A stretch of 11,214 nucleotides of DNA from a candidate division GN15 bacterium (GTDB taxonomy: Bacteria > Zixibacteria > MSB-5A5 > GN15 > FEB-12), in NCBI GenBank assembly GCA_014729205.1, contig WJKG01000001.1, forward strand, positions 1-11,214, read 5' to 3'. Positions 5,750-11,214 of this stretch are shown here, piece after piece (positions within the stretch are counted from its first letter, which is position 1; each line of letters opens with the position of its first letter). The position numbers were made by a program, and so were the translations under genes. Under the pieces are notes generated by a model. The model was not told where the DNA came from and searched no databases. It saw only the letters and a program-made list of their open reading frames with translations.

Positions 5750-7620
5750 CGACCATCATGCGGACATTCGTAGTCTCGTTGGTCTTCCTGATGTTCGGTG
5801 CCAGCCCTGCGGCCCAGAAACAACTACCGCACACCCATGACCACGATCATGACCATGATCACAGTCACGATCACGACTGGGAATCACTCCTTCGTCCCAG
5901 TACCCGCCTGCCAACCGATTACACTATCAAAGCAGAAGTAAGACCGGATTCGTCAAGCTTGCGTTTCACCATGGAATTGATCTATCAGCACCGCCGGCCC
6001 GATACGATCCCGGCGCTCATCTGGCGCCTTCCCTCAGGCACTTATCTGGGGCCGCGCCATACCCTTTCAGACAGCCTGCCTGCACGGTTCTACCTGGACT
6101 CCATCAGCCACCGCGCCGTGCCGTTGGAGCCCTCGCAGGTCGAGTTTATAGACAGCATCCACCTGCGCACCGAGCTGCATGCACCAATCGTGCCGACACA
6201 AATCACGTCGCTGTTCATGAGCGGAGAATTCGTATTGAACAACCGGGACGTAGCTGACATCCACTTCATCAACGAGTGGTTCCCACGCATCCTCTACCCA
6301 ACATCGCAGCCCATTGATCCTGGTTCGTTAACGAACCAGCCACCCCTCGCATCGTATCCGCTGGCACCCGCCCAAATCGAGGCGATTGTCAACATCGACA
6401 CTGCGTATCACCTGGCCTACCCCGGCAGGCTACTCAATGAGAAGGAGCATTTCGGTTTCCTGCCGCAACCTCATCATGGGCAGGACAGCGTCTTCTACGA
6501 TATCACCGATGGCCGCTTTCTGAATTTCGGCACCTACAGCTACGATCCGGTCTTTGAAGAAGGCACCAAGAGTTACTACCTCATGGACAGACACACCTCC
6601 AATCTCCCCCTGGCAATGGCCTCTGCCTGGCGAACCGACCGCATCCTTGCTGACAGCTTAACGATCGATCTGTACTACCCCATAGCCCGTGACAACTCGA
6701 AGTGCTCCACGTTGACCGACATCATCAGGCAAGCAGCTCACTGGATGTCACGGACCATCGGGCGCCCGAAGGCCAGGCGCCTGGCGCTGGTCTTTGCTGA
6801 TACGCACCAACAACTGGCAACTTCCAACCTCGCTATCAGCGTCATCTCCGAAAGCGACCCCGTCAACCGTGTCTCTGCCGTCCGGGCACTGGCCAAACTC
6901 TGGCTGCCAGCTATCTGGTCCAGTGATCACACCCACTATCGCGATTTCGACAAAGGCCTCGTCTCGTTCCTGATTTATCACATGGCCCACGATGACCAGC
7001 CTGGGTTGTCCACCGCTGACTTGCGAGACTGGGAAGCCGCGCGTCTGAACACACAAGAGAGTATCGATACCACACTACAACGGCGCACCCTGCGCCTGTA
7101 TCCGGCGCGGCTTTTTGAAATCGAGCAGTCGCTCGGAGAAGCTGCGTTCTTCGCGAAGCTCACTGAGTGGCTCGGCGGTCGCGACCACAGCCCCCGAGAC
7201 CCGGCCGCGCTGTTCCGGTCATTCGCTCTCAACCGCGATGCCTACAGCAACTGGCCCCACTGGTCTTACACCCCTATCGCTATTGACAGCGCCGCTGTCC
7301 AACGCACTAAGACCGGCACCTACCGAATTCCCATCTACCTGGACACCGACCATCAACCTTTCGCTTTCGCTCTCGAGGTGCTGGTTGCCTGGGCCGGAGG
7401 TCATAGATATGTCACTGCCAATGTGACAAACGCGTCCACTCCTGTCGCCGAGGTTGAGAGCGAGTTTCCCCGAAGACCACACACCGTCGTCCTCGACCCC
7501 AATCGCAAGCTCAATGATCCTGATCGCACCGACAATGACTATCGCCTGATATACACCAGAAACCGCATTCCCGGCCCGAAGGACCAGCTGTTCCATGCTT
7601 TCACGCCTTTGCCGTTCTAA
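5746..7620 (+). CDS. Secreted M1-aminopeptidase-like protein with a degenerate zinc site and His-rich N-terminus
   Basis: The 624-residue protein starts with a signal peptide (hydrophobic core at about 8-19, probable cleavage after Ala22 or Ala23), so it should be exported. Residues 29-43 then alternate His with Asp, Thr or Ser (eight His), a likely metal-binding tract. The body resembles M1 (gluzincin) aminopeptidases. It has an N-terminal beta domain containing N-E-W-F-P, a central region V-R-A-L-A-K-L-W-L-P (379-388) followed by D-F-D-K-G-L (400-405), a helical part with Y-P-A-R-L-F and L-G-E-A-A-F-F, and a final beta-sandwich with L-D-P-N and D-R-T-D-N. In active M1 enzymes the central region reads HExxH-x18-E. 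Here the same spacing holds, but His-Glu-His-Glu become Arg380, Ala381, Lys384 and Lys403, so it is probably catalytically inactive. The assignment rests on motif spacing and overall layout, not on a search. The start overlaps the ATPase stop by 4 bases. Its role is unknown; substrate binding or a scaffold is possible. Confidence 0.7.
   Translation: MTTIMRTFVVSLVFLMFGASPAAQKQLPHTHDHDHDHDHSHDHDWESLLRPSTRLPTDYTIKAEVRPDSSSLRFTMELIYQHRRPDTIPALIWRLPSGTYLGPRHTLSDSLPARFYLDSISHRAVPLEPSQVEFIDSIHLRTELHAPIVPTQITSLFMSGEFVLNNRDVADIHFINEWFPRILYPTSQPIDPGSLTNQPPLASYPLAPAQIEAIVNIDTAYHLAYPGRLLNEKEHFGFLPQPHHGQDSVFYDITDGRFLNFGTYSYDPVFEEGTKSYYLMDRHTSNLPLAMASAWRTDRILADSLTIDLYYPIARDNSKCSTLTDIIRQAAHWMSRTIGRPKARRLALVFADTHQQLATSNLAISVISESDPVNRVSAVRALAKLWLPAIWSSDHTHYRDFDKGLVSFLIYHMAHDDQPGLSTADLRDWEAARLNTQESIDTTLQRRTLRLYPARLFEIEQSLGEAAFFAKLTEWLGGRDHSPRDPAALFRSFALNRDAYSNWPHWSYTPIAIDSAAVQRTKTGTYRIPIYLDTDHQPFAFALEVLVAWAGGHRYVTANVTNASTPVAEVESEFPRRPHTVVLDPNRKLNDPDRTDNDYRLIYTRNRIPGPKDQLFHAFTPLPF
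5830..5877 (+). repeat. His/Asp codon repeat (in-frame low-complexity tract)
   Basis: Sixteen codons alternate CAC/CAT with mostly GAC/GAT, giving H-T-H-D-H-D-H-D-H-D-H-S-H-D-H-D in the M1-like protein. Both His and Asp codons vary between their synonyms, so the repeat is not a perfect 6-base array. This suggests selection on the protein and not a recent slippage expansion. Confidence 0.85.
7579..7583 (+). promoter_or_regulatory. Ribosome binding site of the S8 protease gene
   Basis: AAGGA inside the end of the M1-like gene lies 11 bases before the ATG at 7595. It supports that start, which is also needed to give the protein its signal peptide. Confidence 0.4.
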
Positions 7621-9571
7621 GCCCCTGAGTATCGCAGTGCTGTTAGTAGTATTGGCGGCAATTACCCACGCCAATACCGCCCCCATAGGCGAATCGCTGG
7701 CCGCGCGCATTGCCACCAACCCCAACGCCGGGCAAAGCGTCTGGGTCTACCTCTCGGCAGATTCTCGCGCCGATCAGCCAATCGCGCTTACCGACCGTGC
7801 TCTTCGTCGTCGTGCCCGAGTTGATCCCGCAGGTCACCTGATCGACTCTCTGGACTACCCCATCCGCACGGACATAGTGAACCAGGTACATGATATCGTC
7901 GATACCGTCCGCCATGTCTCACGTTGGCTGCGCGCCGTCTCTGTCGAGGCCACCGCTCAGCAACTCTCGGCTGTGCAGCAGTTGCCATTCGTTGACAGTC
8001 TGGAATTGCTACCGACCCTCATCGCCCCAGGTCCGGTGGTCACCATCGAAAAGACACCCGCAGCTCAGGCAGATCCGCCCACCGATGCCGACTACGGCAA
8101 CAGCCTCTACCAGGCACAATTCTGTCGCGCTCGACGTCTGCACGATCTCGGCCTCTCGGGCAAAGGGGTACTCATTGCCTTGCTGGACACAGGCTTCGAG
8201 TATGAACACGAGGCGTTCGGCTCACTCAACCTCATTGCCCAGCGTGATTTTATCAACCACGACGACAGCGTTCGTGGTGCCGACTGCCCCGAGGCCTACT
8301 CCAACGGCTGGCAGGACTTCCACGGTACCCTCGTCCTTGGAGCCGTCGGAGCGTATCAACCGGGTGACTTGATTGGCATTGCCTATGGTGCCGAGTATGC
8401 TCTGGCAAAGACGGAGATCGTCTGCGATGGTACCGAAATCCGTCGCGAAGAGGACAACTGGCTGGCCGCTGCCGAATGGGCCGATTCACTCGGGGCCGAC
8501 ATCATCAGCTCATCTCTCGGCTACTACGCTTTCCAGAGTGGCGCCAGCTATGTCTTTTCCGACCTCGATGGCAACACAGCTCTGACAACTCGCGCGGCCG
8601 ACTGGGCTGCATCAAGGAACATCCTCGTAATCACGTCCGCCGGCAACACCCGCCACACGGCCTGGAACCACATAACTACCCCTGCCGATGCCGACTCTGC
8701 GATCGCTGTCGGAGCAGCCGTCACCGATTCTGTGCTGGCCGGGTTTTCGTCACCCGGTCCCACCTACGATGGCCGCATCAAGCCCGACATCACCACCCTC
8801 GGCAACATGGTCTACACCGCCCGCAATGTCGGTGGCTATACGCGAGCCGGCGGAACGTCCCTTGCTGCACCGCTGGTGGCCGGGGGCGCCGCACTCGCTC
8901 TCGAGCACGACTCCACTCTCACTGCCGCTACTCTGGCGTACCTTATCCGCCAGACCGGCAACATGGCCAACAATCCAAACAACGACTACGGCTATGGCCT
9001 CTACGATGCTGCCCGTGCCGCCAATATCGTCCGCTTGCTTCCCATCGGCGATGTCACGGCTTATCTCGATCAAACGGTCAGAGTCGGCATCACCGCGGTC
9101 GGCTGGTTTGAAACGCCGCCGTTTATATCCGGTATTGACCTCCCCCAGGGAGTGACTATCCAGAATCTCGGACCGGGCGCGGCCGAACTGACAGTGCTCG
9201 GCAGCCGCGAACAGAATCCGACCGAGCGCTTCGCGGTTATCGCCGATCTGGGTTATTTCGCTGACACTCAATGGGTTAACATGAATCTCTATACGACCGA
9301 ATCGGACCTCGTTTACGCCGGCCCGAATCCCTTTGCTGACTCTGTTCGCATCTTCATCCGGCCCGAGGCGGGAGTGTTTCAAACTGCCACAGTTTATGCT
9401 TCATCGGGCGAAAAAGTGTGGGAGACGGTCAACAGTTCCGCCGTATCTGCCGATGACATAACATGGTATGGAACGAACCGGCATGGACGCGAGGTCACGC
9501 CCGGGGTCTATATTGTCCTGGTCGTGACCGAACGTCAAACTGCCCGGTTGAAGTTGCTCAAAACCGACTGA
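7595..9571 (+). CDS. Secreted subtilisin-like (S8) serine protease with C-terminal FlgD-Ig/T9SS-like domain
   Basis: This 658-residue secreted serine endopeptidase has a signal peptide with a hydrophobic core at about 11-23 and probable cleavage after T-H-A at 24-26. A propeptide-like region (about 30-145) contains L-T-D-R-A-L-R-R-R-A and S-R-W-L-R-A-V-S-V, a pattern common in S8 proteases of the FCB group. The catalytic triad is intact: Asp198 in A-L-L-D-T-G, His243 in D-F-H-G-T-L and Ser422 in G-G-T-S-L-A-A-P. The oxyanion Asn351 lies in T-S-A-G-N. After the catalytic domain, residues 573-658 (Y-A-G-P-N-P-F, then G-R-E-V-T-P-G-V-Y and a basic end) match a FlgD-Ig or type IX-secretion sorting-like domain. 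This predicts outer-surface attachment or secretion across the outer membrane if such a system exists. The start overlaps the preceding gene by 26 bases. Substrate is unknown; a role in extracellular protein breakdown fits the amino-acid importer encoded upstream. Confidence 0.93.
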   Translation: MLSRLCRSKPLSIAVLLVVLAAITHANTAPIGESLAARIATNPNAGQSVWVYLSADSRADQPIALTDRALRRRARVDPAGHLIDSLDYPIRTDIVNQVHDIVDTVRHVSRWLRAVSVEATAQQLSAVQQLPFVDSLELLPTLIAPGPVVTIEKTPAAQADPPTDADYGNSLYQAQFCRARRLHDLGLSGKGVLIALLDTGFEYEHEAFGSLNLIAQRDFINHDDSVRGADCPEAYSNGWQDFHGTLVLGAVGAYQPGDLIGIAYGAEYALAKTEIVCDGTEIRREEDNWLAAAEWADSLGADIISSSLGYYAFQSGASYVFSDLDGNTALTTRAADWAASRNILVITSAGNTRHTAWNHITTPADADSAIAVGAAVTDSVLAGFSSPGPTYDGRIKPDITTLGNMVYTARNVGGYTRAGGTSLAAPLVAGGAALALEHDSTLTAATLAYLIRQTGNMANNPNNDYGYGLYDAARAANIVRLLPIGDVTAYLDQTVRVGITAVGWFETPPFISGIDLPQGVTIQNLGPGAAELTVLGSREQNPTERFAVIADLGYFADTQWVNMNLYTTESDLVYAGPNPFADSVRIFIRPEAGVFQTATVYASSGEKVWETVNSSAVSADDITWYGTNRHGREVTPGVYIVLVVTERQTARLKLLKTD

Positions 9572-9581
9572 TCGGCTGTGT

Positions 9582-11214
9582 ATGACAACCAATACTCCTC
9601 ATGCTGTCACCGGCTTCACCCGGTGCGCAGTCTGCAAAATCGATCTCAAAGGGCGATTCGTCTACATTGACGAGCGGACCGAAAAGCTCTTCGGCTATGC
9701 TACCGAAGACCTGCTCGGCCGGCCCTTGCCGGACTACATCACCGCCGAATCGCAGGCCCTGGTCGCCCGGCTCCTTGAGCAGCGCAATCACTATGAGCTG
9801 TTCTTCGATACCGCCAGTATGACGGTTGTCACCAGCGATGGGAACCGCATCCCGATCACCGTGATAGCATCGCTGAACTTCATCGGGGGCAATCCGGTGA
9901 ACTTCCAACTGATCATGCATCCCGAAGACACCGAAGTATCCACCCCACAGGCATCTGTTGCCGACTCTAACTATCCTCGAGTAATCAGCGAACTGCTGGC
10001 GATCGAAGACACTAACGACTGGAAGCAGGTCCTGACTACCCTGGTACCATTTTGCAGCGCCCGCCAAGGTGCTGTCTATGTTATCCAACAAGACCGGCTG
10101 GAACCTCGTTCAGTTGTCGGTCAGACAACCGATTCCGAGTTTGAGTCGCAGTCTCTGCCGGAGACTAACATCCTCCATGTCAGGGTCGCCTCGACAGGTG
10201 AAGCGTATTCGAATCTCGATGAGCTGGCGGTCGAAAAGGCCATCGAAACCACCGGCGAAGCCCCCACCGAATTCGTCACCCGCGTCGATACACCCGGGCA
10301 AGAACCGGCACTCTTACGACTGATATTCGATAACGCTACCTCCGAGTTTGATATGCGCCAGGGCACCGAACGGGCCCGTCTGTTGCTGAGCCTCCTGCAG
10401 CGTATCCGCGCCAGTCGCGAGTCCGAAGAAATCGGTAATATCGATGACAGCATAAAATTCACGATCGGCTTCCTCGATTCGCTGGAGGTCGGCGCTCTGC
10501 TTACCGAACGCACGGGGAAGATACTCGGCTTCAACCCAACCCTGGCCAGGTGGCTGGGCGACAATCGCCCCGATGGTACCTTCCACAACTTCGGACAGCT
10601 GCTTCGCGCTGCCGATGGTGAGAATCTCGTGGGTTTGTTCCAAGATTACTTTAACTCACCATTGGATCCTGAATCGCCACTTGATCTTAAGCTCCCCGTC
10701 AGGCTTCCGGATAATTCTACCGCCGACCTAACCGTCGTCCGCCTGTCCTTCGACAGCGACGACCGTTCCGCCTGCTTTGCGCTGGTACCTCATCGGGCAC
10801 CTGCCATGCCGGAGGCCGCAAGCTCCGCGGCCGGCGACGAGCAGTTCTGGATCGACGCCGTGCATCACCTGCGCACCGCTGTTACTGAGGCTGGAAGCGC
10901 CTCAGCCGAGATCGACCAGCAGCCGGCCGATCAGCACGATGAATCCACGGCATCGGTCAAAAGTCGTCTGGACCTGAATCTGACCCACGCCCGTGACATG
11001 CTGGCCGACCTGGACTCCATGCTGGCCGTGACCACCGGTCCGAAGCAGGCGGAAGAGGTCGACTTGAGTACCACTATAGAAAAGGCGATGAACCGCCTGC
11101 GCGAAGCTTACCCAAAAGCGCATCTCAGTTGCCGTTTCGACAGCCTGCCGACGATTAAGACCGATGCACGTAAGATCGAAACTGTCTTCGCCCAGTTGAT
11201 GAATGCTGCTGTCC
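9582..11214 (+). CDS. PAS-domain sensor histidine kinase, C-terminus beyond window (partial)
   Basis: An open frame starts at the ATG at 9582, 10 bases after the protease stop, and runs without a stop to the right edge (544 full codons). No transmembrane segment or signal peptide is visible, so the kinase should be cytosolic. Residues about 10-115 look like a PAS domain (D-L-K-G-R-F-V-Y-I-D, then L-F-G-Y and L-L-G-R-P-L). About 132-285 is a possible GAF-like region, and about 289-410 a second PAS-like region with G-K-I-L-G-F-N-P. A dimerisation/phosphoacceptor region begins near 419 with V-H-H-L-R-T (His428 the likely phosphorylated residue). The ATPase domain begins near 493 (V-D-L-S-T-T-I), with its N-box L-M-N-A-A at 539-543. 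His429 stands where Glu or Asp usually follows the phosphoacceptor. The remaining ATP-binding boxes are outside the window. The start has no clear Shine-Dalgarno and may depend on coupling to the protease gene. The sensed signal is unknown. Confidence 0.85.
   Translation, partial: MTTNTPHAVTGFTRCAVCKIDLKGRFVYIDERTEKLFGYATEDLLGRPLPDYITAESQALVARLLEQRNHYELFFDTASMTVVTSDGNRIPITVIASLNFIGGNPVNFQLIMHPEDTEVSTPQASVADSNYPRVISELLAIEDTNDWKQVLTTLVPFCSARQGAVYVIQQDRLEPRSVVGQTTDSEFESQSLPETNILHVRVASTGEAYSNLDELAVEKAIETTGEAPTEFVTRVDTPGQEPALLRLIFDNATSEFDMRQGTERARLLLSLLQRIRASRESEEIGNIDDSIKFTIGFLDSLEVGALLTERTGKILGFNPTLARWLGDNRPDGTFHNFGQLLRAADGENLVGLFQDYFNSPLDPESPLDLKLPVRLPDNSTADLTVVRLSFDSDDRSACFALVPHRAPAMPEAASSAAGDEQFWIDAVHHLRTAVTEAGSASAEIDQQPADQHDESTASVKSRLDLNLTHARDMLADLDSMLAVTTGPKQAEEVDLSTTIEKAMNRLREAYPKAHLSCRFDSLPTIKTDARKIETVFAQLMNAAV

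Noticed and set aside
5746..7620. M1-like gene as a pseudogene
   Set aside because: The frame is intact over 624 codons with a signal peptide, a ribosome binding site and continuous domain layout. Only the active-site residues are altered, so a retained non-catalytic protein is more likely than a decayed gene.
8476..9111. Plus-strand open frame rich in Arg, His and Cys inside the protease gene
   Set aside because: It is out of frame with the S8 catalytic domain, which has its full triad. The Arg/His-rich composition is typical of a shifted frame in GC-rich DNA.

Overview
The window is gene-dense, with every supported gene on the + strand. It reads as bacterial chromosome of moderately high GC with ordinary housekeeping and cell-envelope genes. 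I see no RNA genes, CRISPR array, insertion sequence or phage genes. The AsmA-like protein implies a two-membrane (diderm) cell. The subtilisin-like protease ends in a FlgD-Ig/type IX-secretion-like C-terminal domain, which is typical of the Fibrobacteres-Chlorobi-Bacteroidetes (FCB) assemblage and related candidate phyla such as Zixibacteria. That placement is an inference from protein style and not a firm assignment.

Region 1 (1-1346) is tRNA sulfur modification: the last 49 codons of a NifS/IscS-type cysteine desulfurase, then mnmA, the tRNA 2-thiouridylase. The pair is a sulfur donor next to its likely acceptor. The MnmA has the three-cysteine arrangement (CxxC plus a distal Cys) associated with iron-sulfur-dependent MnmA, not the DxxC form of E. 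coli.

Region 2 (1451-4309) is one large AsmA-family protein: an N-terminal membrane anchor, a long periplasmic body, and a Pro/Thr-rich linker before the C-terminal AsmA-like region.

Region 3 (4345 to the window end) is a tightly packed set of five genes: a polar-amino-acid ABC permease, its ATPase (overlapping), a secreted M1-aminopeptidase-like protein (4-base overlap), a secreted S8 protease (26-base overlap), and a soluble PAS/histidine-kinase gene that starts 10 bases after the protease stop and runs off the right edge. The spacing suggests one transcript. No substrate-binding protein gene for the transporter is in the window. The most unusual member is the M1-like protein. Its zinc-site region aligns with HExxH-x18-E at exact spacing, but all three zinc ligands and the catalytic Glu are substituted (R-A-L-A-K ... 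K). It also carries an eight-histidine tract just after its signal peptide. A plausible but unproven reading is an operon combining extracellular proteolysis or peptide binding, amino-acid import and signal sensing.

No gene-free stretch exceeds about 105 bases, and no convincing promoter or intrinsic terminator was found. The window does not contain an obviously new multi-gene system. The pseudo-M1/protease/importer/kinase cluster is the best candidate for follow-up.
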